DNA from: [Phialemoniopsis] sp. UDSM-2020
Taxonomy: Eukaryota; Ascomycota; Sordariomycetes; Thyridiales; Thyridiaceae
Direction: 5' to 3'
Length of the DNA: 64,000 nucleotides
Assembly (NCBI GenBank): GCA_018873225.1
Contig: JAEILZ010000005.1
Location: 2,914,001 to 2,978,000, forward strand
Position 1 is the first letter of the stretch; each line of letters opens with the position of its first letter. Below are positions 52,192-64,000 of the stretch, in pieces. The notes beneath the pieces were generated by a model. The model saw nothing but the letters and a program-made list of their open reading frames with translations, was not told where the DNA came from and searched no databases. The position numbers were made by a program, and so were the translations under genes.

Positions 52192-54524
52192 ATGGAAGTC
52201 AAACAACAAGACAAGTCTTCTGATATCGGACAGGGCGCCACTTACGAGGTCATGAAAGAGCCTAGCGCCCCTCGTACGGAGTATGAGGAGTACTTGGAGC
52301 TTGCCAGGGTCTTCACGGGTCCTCGCCTGAAGAAGCTTCTGTGGAAGGTTGAGTAAGTCTACGGGCACCTCCCTTGAATGGCATTGAAGATTGTAGTTGA
52401 CCAAGTCTTGATCAGTTGGCACGTCCTCCCTCAGCTGATCATCATCTACCTGATGTCCTATGTCGACCGTACGAATGTTGGTATGTTTGACATGTCCCTT
52501 TTCGAACGCAAACCGTCCGCGAACCCACTACCACGAAGAGGGCACCTTTCTAAATCAGAACCAGGAAATGCGAAACTATTCGGCGCCCTCCCTGATCTTG
52601 GAATGACGGGACAAGATTGGAACACTGCTCTTTCCATCTTCTTCGTTACCTATGCTTTCGGTGGCGTGTAAGTCTTGCGAAACTACTCAAGCTACATCTG
52701 ATTTCCCTCACTAACGATCATCATAGGCCGTCCAACATTGGTTTGAAGCGATTTGGCCCTAAGGTACGTCGCGACTTGGTAGTTGGATGAAGGACTGCAA
52801 TATTAATATGCAACAGCTTTGGTTGCCGGCGCTGCTGCTCTCGGTGTCGCTCATCCTCATCTTCTCTTCCCTGCAGCAGAACCGGGCTGGCTGGATGGCG
52901 TTCCGTGTTTGTAGGTTCCAGCCGTGTCTTCACATCCGATGCGTAGTCTTGGACGCGGACTGACTTCTCCCTACAGTACTCGGGTGGTTCGAGGCCGGTG
53001 TCTTTCCCGGTTGTTCCTTTGTTCTCACCATGTGGTATTCATCAGCTGAAGTCCACTCGCGCATGACCATCTTCTACTGTGGTGCCTCTGCGTAAGTTCA
53101 TCATACCAGGGTATGAAATATCTCTAATGCTAACAATGCGCCCATCACAGCGCCGGCGCTTTCTCTGGCCTCTTGGCTTACGGTATTGGACATCTTGATC
53201 ATACATGGGGCTTCCGTGGGTGGAGGTTCATCTATTGCATTGAAGGCAAGAATCATCTAACACCCATGCCTGGCAAGTCCAACTTTGGCTAACATATCTT
53301 CTCTTTAGGACTCTTCTCCGTACTTCTCGCTCTTGGCGCATTCTTCCTCCTCAACGACACTCCCGCCAAGGTTACGAAGTGGCTCACTCCGGAAGAACAA
53401 AGGTTCCTGATACTTCGCAATCGATACTCGGCAGGTGGAGAGACTGGTATCGCTGAAAAGGAAGAGTTCTCGTGGAAAGCCGCCAGGGATGCTTTCAAGG
53501 TATGTTTTCAGCCTCAAAGTCATGCGGCTCGTATTATTCAGCGACTAACACTTTACTCTTAGTCGTTCCACATTTATGCCATGTTAGTCTCAAATCGAGA
53601 GGACGATGTGCGGTAGTATCTGACTGACCTGATTCGATAGTGCTGCTATGGAGTTCACCCTCTGTGTCGCGGTCTATGGGTATTCATTCATCCTGCCGAC
53701 TGTGTAAGCTCGAATCTCCTTGAAATGGTCAACATCTTCATGCTTACATGGTGCAGAATCAACAACCTGGGCTATTCGGCAGCCAATGCTCAGGCGATGA
53801 CTGCCCCGCCCTACATATTTGCATGCATCGTTACCGTCTTCAGCGGATGGTGTGCAGACCGCTATCAGCAGAGAATGCTTTCGGTGCTTTTGCCGAACTT
53901 GTTAGCCGTTATGTAAGTCGCTGATAACAGACCTTGTCATAATCGCGCCTTGAACTAACTCGAGACCGATAACAGCGGCTTCATCATCATGATGGTCACC
54001 GTGAGATATCCTCATCTCACTGGAGTCACATGTGAGTTGATATGTCGCCCGGGAGACAGTCATATCGGCTATACTAACCACTTGACTTAGTGCTTGGTGT
54101 CTTCTTTGCTACGGCTGGTCTCTACCCCGTGTCACCTAACGTCACGGCATGGATTGCACTGAATCTGTCTGGTTCAATGAAGCGTGCCGTGGGCATCGGT
54201 GCTATGATTTCCTTTTCGCAGCTTGGAGGAGTGAGTGCCATCCCTCCCGGGCCATCTGACCAGACGAACTAATGTGGTGAACAGATCGTGGGATCCAATA
54301 TCTACATCGCAGAACAATCGCCTACGTACCCTGTCGGATTTGGGATCTCTCTGGGCATGCTGTCCGTCTTTGGAGTGATCTGGCCCGTCTTCTACTACTT
54401 CATCCTCAAGCGCATCAACGCCAAGCGTGCAGCCATTCCCGCCGAGGAAATTCATGCCAAGTATACTGATCAGGAGCTGTCTGAGATGGGCGACCGTAGC
54501 CCTCTTTTCAGGTACGCCACTTAA
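52192..54524 (+). CDS. Dal5-type MFS transporter (allantoate/vitamin/anion:cation symporter family)
   Basis: Plasma-membrane MFS carrier of the anion:cation symporter group that takes up allantoate, ureidosuccinate, vitamins or small peptides; 511 residues. Fourteen exons: 52192-52352, 52416-52480, 52565-52667, 52727-52763, 52817-52910, 52977-53091, 53151-53245, 53309-53499, 53563-53582, 53641-53703, 53757-53912, 53976-54031, 54091-54230 and 54285-54524. Signatures: LLWKVDWHVLPQLIIIYLMSYVDRTNVGNAK at the N-terminus (TM1 and the DRTN motif), the AGVFPG block, WRFIYCIEG, FLLNDTPAK and a basic C-terminus. Every join preserves frame. The intron after exon 7 has a GC donor (GAAG|GCAAGA), and exon 9 is only 20 nt. 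Divergent from the D-amino-acid oxidase, which suggests an amino-acid-like or cyclic amide substrate. Confidence 0.92.
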
Positions 54525-55226
54525 GAGAGCCTCGAGCCACATCCGGGACGAGGTCTCTGTACTGGGTTTCCATCCGACATCCAAGGGTGAACAACCGCTT
54601 GGGGATACTACAAAGAAGTGTTTAATGGTCGCAATGTTTCATAAATCAAGACTATCTTTAGCTTAGGAGAGATCTTTGAGTTGTCACACGGTGATTCGAT
54701 TTTGAAAACTCCACACGAGCTGCTTGAACCTACCATCTATCTCCATTCCTTGATTTATACATATATTCGCAGGCAATTGGAAAAATCTATTTCATGGCAT
54801 CGGCAGTCAGTACTAGATTGATCTCTTCTGCTCATAAACGGGTGAAAGTTGCCTTCAGGATCGGGTGACGCAGTGGTCAAATCTAGCCTGGGTTCATGGC
54901 ATTTTTTGCGACCTACACATCGCTACAACGTGTTCTGTTCACATCTATGCATACGCAAGCAAATTCTCTAGAAGGAGAGATCCATATAGCAGCCTGTTCC
55001 CTGTCATTTCAAAGGCGCAGTATTGTTGAATAGAAAAAAGGTAGCGGCTATGTAGATATTCGACTTCTACATTGAAGCCGTGCAGTGTCAAATCTTGACA
55101 CAAGCCGCTCATCAGAGCAAGTAAGCCAAGTGTATGCTATGCAGTGGCACCCGAAAGGTGCACATATCCCGAAGATAATGATGGATTCAGTTCCATCGTA
55201 TCCGTCTGCTCGTGCCGTGTTCGGTC
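54525..55226. other. Convergent 3' region, transporter and small nuclear-type protein
   Basis: 702 bp between the 3' ends of convergent genes. AT-rich in part, with both 3' UTRs expected. No gene seen. Confidence 0.5.
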
Positions 55227-55857
55227 TCAAATCTCCTCATCCTCAGCGGTACCATCCTCGGTGCCACTCTCAGCCTTGACGGGGGCGTCTTTTTTGCCCT
55301 CATCCTCCTGAATCTCAGCCTTGATTTGCTCCTCCTCTTTCTTCGGCTCCTGCACCTTCTTGGCGCGCTTGCGGGCGCTACCGGCGGCGGTGCCAGCGGC
55401 CTTGCGCTTGGGGGTTGAAGCAGGAGTCTTCTTAGTGGGGCTAGCATCACCGGCGGGGGCGGCGTCGTTGTCGCCACTCTGCGCGGCCGGGGTCATGAAG
55501 CCCTTGAGCTTTCGGAGCGTGCCATGAACATTAGCTCGGGCCGAGTTGGGGTTGGCGAAACCGGCGTTCGCGGCGAGCTTGTCGTAGTCGACCTTTCAAG
55601 TGATGACGAGGTTAGCGATGGAACGCGATGAAAACATCATGTGGTAGTGAGGGCCAAATGGTAGATGTACTTACATTGACCTCACCCTCCTTGAGGGAGA
55701 TAAGAATAGCAGTGCCGATCATAAGCTCGTTGAGAGAAAAATCATGCGGATTTTTCTTACTCTTCTCGGGGTTCTTGTTGGCGACAATCTTCTCGGCCTT
55801 CTCAGCCTTGTCGGCCTTGACGGGGGACTTCTTCTTGTCGGGAGTAGCGGTCGACAT
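55227..55857 (-). CDS. Small Lys-rich, probably nuclear protein (uncharacterised)
   Basis: 182 residues from exons 55857-55675 and 55592-55227. A basic N-terminus (TPDKKKSPVKADKAEKAEK) is followed by a short folded core. The core reads NELMIGTAILISLKEGEVNVDYDKL and AANAGFANPNSARANVHGTLRKLKGF, and looks like a small helical DNA-binding-type unit seen in many ascomycete hypothetical proteins. The rest is a low-complexity Lys/Ala/Pro tail with nuclear-localisation-like runs (KRKAAGTAAGSARKRAKK) ending in an acidic stretch. The start at 55857 lies directly after GCAACC; the frame is open further upstream to 56055 without conserved features. It looks like a general chromatin-type protein and probably has no pathway link to its neighbours. 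Confidence 0.8.
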
Positions 55858-56893
55858 GGTTGCGACGGTATGAGTGCGAGGTGATGGTAGAGGGTATGAG
55901 AAGAAGCGATGTGAAGGGTACGAGAGGAGGCGATATTTTGGTTGCGAATGGAAGAAGAAGGTGGTGATGCGGATATCGCTGGAAAGGTAGACGATATTTA
56001 ATGAGGACTGGGTTGGAGTATGCAAAGAAAATAGTTGAACCAGTGTTGTTGACATGTCAGTGAATGAAAAGTGATAACAACCTGAAAGGGTGGGCCAACA
56101 GATTTGTGTTATGAGACGACAATGTCACTACTTCCAGATGAGTCGGCCAACAAAGTCATCAAGCTGAGTAGTCATGGCTTCCAAGAGTGACTGATAAAAT
56201 TTTGAACTCTGCAGGGCAAATATTTTGGATGTCACCAGCAAAGCATGCTTGCAAAATCAGTCAATTCCCATCGGCTACATCCTTTTTAGTCGAGGCTTCA
56301 AGATGAGCCGCCTGCATATGTTTGTCACTTTGCATCAGTCAATATCACTTGTTCGCCATTCACCACTTCGAGAAAATCTTTTGCCCCAGTCATGATTCTT
56401 CATTGCCAATTCACCAGCTAGCAAACTAGCTCCTATCGAGATGGGTCAGGGAGGTTGCTTTCGATGAAAGGCAGTGGCGCTTGAAACAACATGACTACCT
56501 TAGCTACAGCCCTATATACGTATGTCTTCAAGCAGGGCTGAGGCCACAAATCGTAAGGAATGCCGTCTATCAACTTGAAAACCGCATCTTCACTTGGCGC
56601 ACGCATCGAAGGCCCGTGTTCTAGAACAAAGCTAGCTTCAAACTAACTTGTCCCAATCGGCATTTGGTATAGTTGATCTGTCATGTGACTGTCGTCTCGT
56701 TAGTGGATTGCTAGTGCTGTATCGAGATCCGCTTATCTCGACAACCCCCGATCCATCCTCCATCACTCTCTTCTACGTAACTCACTTGAACTCCGACCGA
56801 ACAAAACAAATCGTACCGCTTGATCCTTGGTAGTATCTATTAGTTTGCTCAGGTCTTTGTCGTTGTTGGCAAAGCCCTCTGCGGGAATGCAGT
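55858..56893. promoter_or_regulatory. Divergent region, small nuclear-type protein and Zn2Cys6 regulator
   Basis: 1.0 kb between divergent starts. A pyrimidine-rich stretch (purine-rich on the plus strand) just upstream of 55857 is probably a 5' leader. No gene recognised. Confidence 0.45.
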
Positions 56894-58910
56894 ATGGGTA
56901 GTTCCTCACGCATCCGTCGCGCTCGCACCGGCTGTCGGAACTGCAAGCGTAAGTCGCCACTCCTCCCGTCCTGGGGATTGTGAAGACACAATGAGCGTTG
57001 GAAACTCAGCTAACATGATCTCTGTGACCCAGAGCGTCGACGGAAGTGTACTGGTAAGCTGTTATGGGTATGAAGCCAACCATAGTGAAGACTGACATAT
57101 GTACCGCCACCTAGAGGAGAAACCTCAGTGTGTACCGTGCCAGAAACGAGGCATCACTTGCGAATATGGGCAGTCGCTCACCTGGGCGAGTGATGTTGTG
57201 GATATATTCGAGGCAGAGGATCTGATCTGGACTCAACTTCCCAAACAGCCGGCCACATGGACAAATGGCAGGGATCTTGAGCGTGACGACGAGGACCTCG
57301 AGGACGCGCCAGATGGTGTCCACTTCGTCAACATCTCTCCCGACGATATATCAGCTCTCATGCACCTAGCTGATGGGGAAAGAACATTTGAAATGCCAGT
57401 CGCAGACTATCCACCTCACCAGGCCGTGCACCAAGCTCCTCGTTTGCTGCAATCTCGGTTTGGGTTCGACTTGATGCTCGGGGATCACGACCAATCATCC
57501 CTGATGCTATTAGATTACTGTAATGAGCCCATCTATCTTCTTTGCTGGGTTCGTCATAACTAACCGCTGCTAGACACTAACAATTGGTGCCGTAGAAAGG
57601 TAATCGTTGACGGTCCCGACAACGGGTACAGACAACTAGTGCTTCCTGTGCTGCCTGGCTCTTCAAGCCTAAAACACGCTATTCTCGCCCTTGCTGCATT
57701 TGACTACCCACAGCAAGAAGGTGGGCTTGGTTTCCGCGCTGTGGCTTTGCGGCACAAATCACAGTGCCTGCGGCTGCTACAACAGAACATTCAGAAACTG
57801 CTTGCTCCCTCTACTGGCGACAACTCTGGAGGAGATAACACTCCCACCGCGGACTTCCACGAGACTGTCCTTACGACGCTCATTATGTGCATCTCCGAGA
57901 TCACGACTGGCAGCACGAAGGAGTGGGTGACTTATCTCCGCGGCGCATCGGCGCTATTCGAGGCCGTGGGCCGACGGCCAAGTGCATTGGACCACCGTCT
58001 CGTGCAGTTTTGCAGGCAGTACTTTCTCATCAGAGACGTCTTCTCCTGCACGGCTCTCCACAATGAGTCGTACTTTGCGGAGCAGCGCAAAGAAGCGACG
58101 GCTCTCTGGGCAAACCTACTCAAAGGCGTCTCCCCTGACAAGGACGCCGGGTCGGAAATTAGTGTCTACGTTGGCTGCTCAGAGAGGCTAGTAGCTATCA
58201 TCTCCGCCATCACGGCGCTCGCTAGACAAAAGGCTCAGCACCGGCAGGCGGAGGGCGGTACCTCATTAGCTAAAGAGCAGGAGTTCCTCGATGAAGCGAA
58301 TAACTTGCAGTGCAGGCTCGACGAACTGCGAGAGGAGTGTCTCGGTCCCGAAGGGCCATTCACTGTTGGCGACGATGGAGAGGACGACACGATTACGATG
58401 GATGTCAACGACAGCCATGATCCCCGCCGTGTGGTCGTCTTCTCGTTGCTCTTCAAATGTGCGGCGCAGCTATACCTGCGACATGCCGGTTTTGACATCC
58501 CTGTGACCCATCCCAGTATCCAGCAGGTTTTGCTGCCATCACTGCTCAGGCTATTCAAGCATGTCGAGGTGCGTGAGCGAGAGGTGTACCCTATGTGGCC
58601 ACTCTTTATCGCTTCGTGCATGGCCGTATCGGAGCAAGACCGGCGGACGGTACTGGACCAGTTCGGCAAGTTGCGCCAAGTATGGACGCTCGGAAACATT
58701 GGTGTCACGGAGAGTTCAGTGCACTGGGTGTGGAAGTGGCACGACATCGCCCTGGATGGCAGGGTGTCCTCGTCAAGCATCCCCATTGCTAGGCATGACG
58801 AGGCTTCCAGCAGCAACACACAACTGGCCATTCGTTCGAAGGGTGCTTCGTCGAGCGTTGATTGGGACGCGCCGCTTCGACGACTGGGATGGCGAATATC
58901 ATTAACATGA
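56894..58910 (+). CDS. Zn(II)2Cys6 transcription factor (fungal-specific)
   Basis: Nuclear DNA-binding regulator, 605 residues. Exons: 56894-56948, 57033-57053, 57115-57519 and 57574-58910. The zinc cluster C14-x2-C17-x6-C24-x6-C31-x2-C34-x6-C41 is assembled from three exons, the middle one being only 21 nt and encoding the basic RRRKC segment. The C-terminal part matches the fungal-specific regulatory domain that begins VIVDGPDNGYRQLVLPVL and continues LKHAILALAAFDYPQQ (pathway-regulator type, as in acriflavine-sensitivity/arginine-control relatives). The start MGSSSRIRRARTGC is typical of this class. It lies next to the oxoprolinase gene and between it and the oxidase/transporter pair, so it is the best candidate for local control. 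That is inference. Confidence 0.9.
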
Positions 58911-59101
58911 AACAAAGTGCTCACACATACTTACAAGTCTATCGTTTTTCAGGAGTTTGCGGGGTTGGGACACATCGGCATTGGGCAATGGGTTATTGGA
59001 ATCCGGATTGTTTAAGGTGTATCTTGATGCAGTACTGGCTTTAAAGATAATTTACATATCAATTTGTCCTCTTCCATCATTCTCAATGCTGTCATATCCA
59101 A

Positions 59102-62100
59102 CTAATTCGACGCAGCCTGCTCGCTGGCATACGCGTGCAAGCTTCCGTTCGCCCGGGGCACATGCGCCGCGTACCCATTCGCAGCTCCGTTGGCCGCCCC
59201 CCCATCCCCGCTGCTCTCGCCGGCCTTGCCGTAGCCTCCGCCGCCGGGCGTGCAGATCTGGATGCGGTCGCCCTTCTTGAGGTCGACCTCCTTGGTGCCG
59301 CCCACGTTGATCCACCGCAGGCTGCCGTCCTTCATCTTGCGGCCCAGGTAGTTGACGCCGCGCTGGCCGTCGCCGCCGCCGGCCATGCCGTAGGGGGCGT
59401 ACACGCGGCGCTGCGTCAGCACCGAGGCGTGGATCGGCTCGTCGGTGAACTCCATCTCGCGGACGACGCCGTCGCCGCCGTTCCACTGGCCCTTGCCGCC
59501 CGAGTTGGGCCGCAGGCGGAACTGGTGCATGATGACCGGATACTGCAGACATCCCTGTGTCAGTCTCGAGAGGTACTATCGTGATGGACGGATATGGGAG
59601 AGAGACTTACCCTCTTCTCTAAGATCTCAGGATCCGTGATCTTGGTATTGGTCATGTGCACCTGGCTACCGCTGTAGCCGTGCCAGCCCAGGCCAGCGCC
59701 GACACCGCCGGCTATCGTCTCGCCGTAGCCGAAGCCGGGGATGAACTTGCCGGTCGCCTTGTCGAAGCCGCCGGCACCGAAGGACAGGATGTTCATGCAG
59801 CCGTGGCTGGCGCCCGAGGCCTGGAAGGCCTTGAAGACGACGTCGGTGATGCGCTGCGAGGTGCAGCCGTTGCCGGCGCAGACAGCTGCGTTGGCGGAGG
59901 GGTTGAGTAGTGTTCCTTCGGGTACGATGACGGTCACGGGCTCGAGGCAGCCTGCGTTGACGAATCATCGTTAGTATCTGCTCAGGAGTGGAAGGACACA
60001 AGACATGACATTTGAACCTACCTTCGTTCAGGGGAATGTCGGTGCCGATCAGGCAGCGCAGACAGTAAAGAATGGCCGAGTAGGTGATGGCAATGGGCGC
60101 GTTGAGGCAGTTGAAAGCCTCCAGGCCCGTGCCGGTGAAATCAAACACCGCCGTGCCCTCCCTCTCATCAATGTCGATGGACAGGGCAATCGGACTGCCG
60201 TCGTCCATGTAGTCCACAGCAGTCAGAGGCAACTGGCCCGCGTATTGCTTGGCTGTAGTCCGCAGCAGGTCGCGCACGGCCGCAGCGGCGGTCGTTTTGA
60301 CGGCGCGCATGTAGAACAGCACCGTGTCGCGGTCGTACTCCTCGAACAGGCCGTGGATGAGGTTGATGCCCTTTTGGTTCGCCGCGATCTGCGCCTTGAG
60401 GTCGGCGATGTTGTCGTGGATGCGCCGCGAGGGGCTGCAGCCGGGGTACGAGCCGGGCACGTCGAGGAAGTGGTGCTTGACGCCGGCGTCGTCGAAGTGG
60501 CCCTTGGAGACGATCTTCCACTGCTCAAAGGCCGCGCCCTCCTGGTACAGCTCTACCGAGTCCGAGGGCATGGACCCGGGCGCAATGCCGCCGATCTCAG
60601 CGTGGTGGGCGCGCGCCGCGACGAAGAAGTCGACGTGGGTGTTGGTCTTGTCGAAGACGGGAGAGATGAGGGTGATGTCGGGCAGATGGGTGCCGCCGGC
60701 GATGGGGTGGTTGGTGGCGACGATGTCGCCGGGGTGCAGGTCGCCCTTCCAGCGGTCCATGGCGATCTTGACGGCGCGCGACATACTGCCCAGATGGACA
60801 GGCACGTGGGGGGCGTTGGCGGTCAGGGCACCGCCGCCGTCGAAGAGGGCGCACGAGAAGTCCAGACGCTCCTTGACGTTGGTGCTGATGGCGATCTTTT
60901 GCAGCGTGCGGCCCATGTCCTCGGCGATGCTCATGAAGCGGTTGCCAAAGACGGCGAGCTGGATCGGGTCGACAACGCGCGAGTCGACCGACTTCTTGTT
61001 ATTGAGCACGAGGTCGATGACGATGTGTCGAGCCAGGACGGTGGCGGTCGCCGAGGGCGCGACAAGGATGGTCTGCGTGCTGTCGATGATGAGGGCTGGT
61101 CCCTCGATAACGGAGCCGGGAGTGAGGTCGCCAAGGAAATAGCTCGGCGTGTGCTTCCATCCACCCTCGAAGTAAACGTCCCTAAACTTGGTCTTGTCGT
61201 CGTGGGCAACTTGCTTCTTCTCAAGCGTCTGCAAGTCTGTGATGAAAGACCGTTCATCGACGCGGTGGCTGTAGCCACTGGCACGCACTCTGATGTCGTC
61301 CACGATCACCTTTCTCGTCTCGTTGATAAAACTGAACTCCCGCATGTGGGTGCGGGTGAAGTTGGAGATGTAGCCACCCTCCTCGCCAGTCTCAGCGATC
61401 ATAAGCTGGCTGTCAGATCCCTGGTAGCGCATGTTGAGGAAGCGCTCAATCTTGACCGCGCTTTCATCAATGCCTTGGGCCGTCAGTGCGTCTCGGGCTT
61501 GCTTCTCCAGTGTCTCGAGACGTTCTGAAAAGAAGGACGAAGTGGAGTCCTCATAGGCCTTCGATGCAGGCTCCTGTCGCTCCTCGACAACGTCTGCCAG
61601 TGCCATACCATAGGCCGAGAGAATCGACGAGTATTGATGTACGATAACTCTTGAGATCGAGAGAGACTGGGCAATGTCGCAAGCATGTTCTACCACCATC
61701 GTTAGCTTGATACAATCTTGCATGCACGTCATACATGGATGAAGACTTACGGCCACCCGCACCACCAAAGCTGGCAAGGTTGTGAGCCGAAGCATCGAAG
61801 CCACGAGCCTCAGTCAGAGCACGGATGGGCTTGGACATGTTGACATTGGCCACCTGGAGGAAGCCGAGAGCAACCTCCTCCACGGTCATCTCGGGCCGGG
61901 TGCCCTTGATGCTCTCGTTGATGGTCTTGGTCAACTCGACAAACTTCTTGCGCGTGATATCGACACCGAGAGCCTCGTCTTCGTTTGGGCCAAAGATCTT
62001 GGGGAATGTCTCGGGTAGCAAGCGGCCGAGTAGGAGATTGGCGTCAGTGACGGTTAGGGGACCGCCCTTTCTGTAACAAGCCGGGCCAGGATGGGCACTG

Positions 62101-63490
62101 GCTGACTCAGGTCCAACGACGAAGACGCCATTCCGGAAGAAGAGAATCGAGCCTCCACCGGCGGCAACAGTGTTGACATCAAGCTGCGGGCAGCTGATGT
62201 GCACGCCAGCAGTGACCGAGTTAGTGATATGGTCATAAGTACCACCAAACCTGGACACATCTGTCGAGGTACCACCCTGCACAAAAGATACCGTCAACTC
62301 AGTCCTCAAGACCAGTAATAGCACGAAGAATGAAGTCTTACCATGTCGAATCCGATGACCGGCTTGGGATCATTCACATCGTAGCTGGTACGAGCGTACC
62401 CAACGACGCCTCCAGCGGGACCAGATAAGATGGCACGAAGGCCGCTGAACTTCCGATAGTCGACAAGACCACCGTCAGATTGCATGAACTCGATCCTAGT
62501 GTGCTTGTCCGACCCCTCTTTGAAGCCCTTCATGAAGCCATCAAGGTACTTCTTCGTCTCAGGTGTGAGATATGCGTCTGCCGTGGTAGAGTGACCACGA
62601 TGCACGAGCTTGATCACGGGCAAAAGGTCGTGAGACAATGAGATGCTGGTGAAGCCCATAGCAGCTGCAATATCGCCGATCTGACGTTCATGTTCTGATG
62701 CAGTGGTTAGCGGTGGGAAGGCTCCGGCAGGAAGAGCACACCGAGCATTTACCTTGGAAGTTGTAACCGTGAATCAGGCATACTGCCAAGCTCCTGATGC
62801 CGTCGGCATATAACGCCTCCAGCTGTGAAGTAACAGCAGCCTTATCTATAGTATTGTGAGAACCCTATCGTGTAGACAGCGAAATGAGAAGGATGAACTT
62901 ACCGAGCGGCTTGATTATCCGAACAACCTCGCCAGTCACTCCCAGCTTAATGTCGTTGCCATTCACCAACTCGGAAAAGCTCCGCTCCAGGGGATCTTCC
63001 GTGTAGGACTCAACCGTGACACGCTCATCTACTTCTACCACCTTCTCATATAGCTGTGCAGGTTTTCTTACGTTGAGGTCGAATAGGTTTGGCCTCGACT
63101 GGTCGCCAATAACCATCAAGTCACCGTAACCCTTGGTGATGAGCAGAGCACATCTTGTGCCCTTGCGCTCTAGTAATGCATTTGTGGCAACAGTCGTGCC
63201 CATGCGGATGGAGGCGACCTCTGAAGTATCTAACGGCTCACCACGAGGTATCTCTGACCCCCTGACGGCGGATAGAACTCGCCTGATGCCCTCGATAGTG
63301 GCATCTGCATAGTGAGAAGGGTCGACCGACAGTAGCTTGAAGTACAGATCTGGCTTCCCCGGAATGATGGCAAGCACATCTGTGAAAGTGCCACCGCGAT
63401 CTGTGTGATAGATTAGAACTTGGGCATTCAATATTGTCAAGTTCGATACGCACCGATAGCAATCGTTATGCCGGTCCCTTTCGACTTCAT
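59102..63490 (-). CDS. 5-oxoprolinase / hydantoinase-type ATP-dependent amidohydrolase (HyuA-HyuB fusion)
   Basis: ATP-dependent ring-opening enzyme that hydrolyses 5-oxoproline or hydantoin-like cyclic amides; cytosolic. 1318 residues from eight exons: 63490-63454, 63400-62903, 62845-62753, 62694-62342, 62276-61751, 61689-60022, 59951-59611 and 59542-59102. The HyuA half carries the phosphate-binding [14 protein letters not shown] and the second [16 protein letters not shown]. The HyuB half begins near [20 protein letters not shown] and contains [55 protein letters not shown] and the C-terminal [16 protein letters not shown]. The full fused length equals that of eukaryotic OPLAH (about 1290). 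A Gly/Ala/Asn-rich tail of about 35 residues follows. All joins close in frame. Whether the substrate is 5-oxoproline, a hydantoin or an N-substituted analogue cannot be told. Confidence 0.93.
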
Positions 63491-64000
63491 CTTTGCTAGG
63501 TTGTGTGACTGGGGTCTTTCACGATGATGTGAACAGGGTCGATCATACGAGAATCAAGCCACTTCAACGGGTCGATGACTTGAAGATATACCACTACCAA
63601 TTATATGACCTTCAATTCCACACGAACATGGGAAGATTGAATGACCAATGCCACGGTGGGAAGGGCCCGCTCCGGCGATGGTCACGAATTCGGCGAGGTC
63701 AGCAACGGATCTCTTAGCTTGGCGCTTCTTCTTAGGCCGGCGGATCAAACTGCACTTTGACACGAGGTGCCCTAACCCCCCGCATTTCTCGGCAAAGGCG
63801 GAGTCCACTGAAAACACGCGATAGGTACCGACTGGCCGGCTCTCGGATCGCTGAAGAAAGGATCTAGATTGGGCCGTGCCAGGAGAGATTACAACACAAA
63901 GTTCCGTCAAGGTGCCAAGAACATAGTCTAAGGGAGGAAAAGTGTGGAAACCTAGTGTGACAAATGTAGCTCGGCAAGCTTCAAGGAAATTTTTTACACC
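63491..64000. other. Right-edge region, promoter side of the oxoprolinase gene
   Basis: 510 bp upstream of the oxoprolinase start, so it should contain its promoter. A 118-codon ORF on the minus strand (63910-63554) has a few Cys/His residues but no recognisable domain. The window ends here, and any divergent gene beyond is not visible. Confidence 0.45.

Noticed and set aside
55612..56055. 147-codon reading with an N-terminal extension of the small nuclear-type protein
   Set aside because: The extension is Ser/His/Leu-rich 5'-leader-like sequence without conservation features; ATG 55857 fits better.
63554..63910. Minus ORF with Cys/His residues resembling a zinc knuckle (CGGLGHLVSKC)
   Set aside because: Spacing does not match CCHC knuckles, no retroelement genes nearby, and the ORF overlaps the expected oxoprolinase promoter.

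Overview
The window looks like nuclear DNA of a filamentous ascomycete, probably a Sordariomycete. Coding DNA is GC-rich. Most genes carry short introns (about 50-85 nt) with GT...CTAAC/CTGAC...AG signals. Typical fungal families are present: Zn(II)2Cys6 regulators, Dal5-type and sugar MFS carriers, DUF7025 AAA ATPases and LovD-like serine hydrolases. The species cannot be fixed from sequence alone. Exon coordinates were placed by hand from splice signals and protein-family continuity; almost every joined model closes in frame.

Layout. 1-4.4 kb is housekeeping: RPS14 (uS11) and RPL7 (uL30), divergent around a shared promoter, then the mitochondrial Fe-S factor ISA2. RPL7 intron 2 holds a box C/D snoRNA with a 14-nt match to 25S rRNA. 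6.3-8.0 kb is a cytochrome P450. 9.6-11.4 kb is a secreted lectin-like protein made of two duplicated modules. 11.6-21.1 kb is a probable carbohydrate or sugar-acid catabolic cluster: two Gfo/Idh/MocA oxidoreductases around an LDH2/malate-type dehydrogenase, a Zn2Cys6 regulator and a sugar MFS transporter.

22.0-26.3 kb is the most unusual stretch: three intronless, same-strand tandem paralogues of a family I do not recognise. Each has a CxxC...CxxC zinc-ribbon-like N-terminus, a variable (in two copies strongly acidic) linker and a conserved C-terminal domain. The first copy carries two zinc motifs. 27.4-42.9 kb holds a CorA-like metal-ion transporter, a beta-lactamase-fold hydrolase, a beta-carbonic anhydrase with a likely second start, a surface protein, a DUF7025-type AAA ATPase with an awkward intron, and a STAND-like protein with a degenerate nucleotide-binding region.

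43.1-63.5 kb reads as a nitrogen-compound catabolic neighbourhood: an MlrC-type M81 metallopeptidase, a MmgE/PrpD protein, a D-amino-acid oxidase ending in a peroxisomal AKL signal, a Dal5-type transporter, a Zn2Cys6 regulator and a fused 5-oxoprolinase/hydantoinase. An unknown protein and a small nuclear-type protein are interspersed. Together these could import a cyclic amide or hydantoin-like compound, open its ring and oxidise the D-amino acid released. That pathway is inferred from gene content only.

No tRNA, rRNA, transposon or CRISPR array was found.
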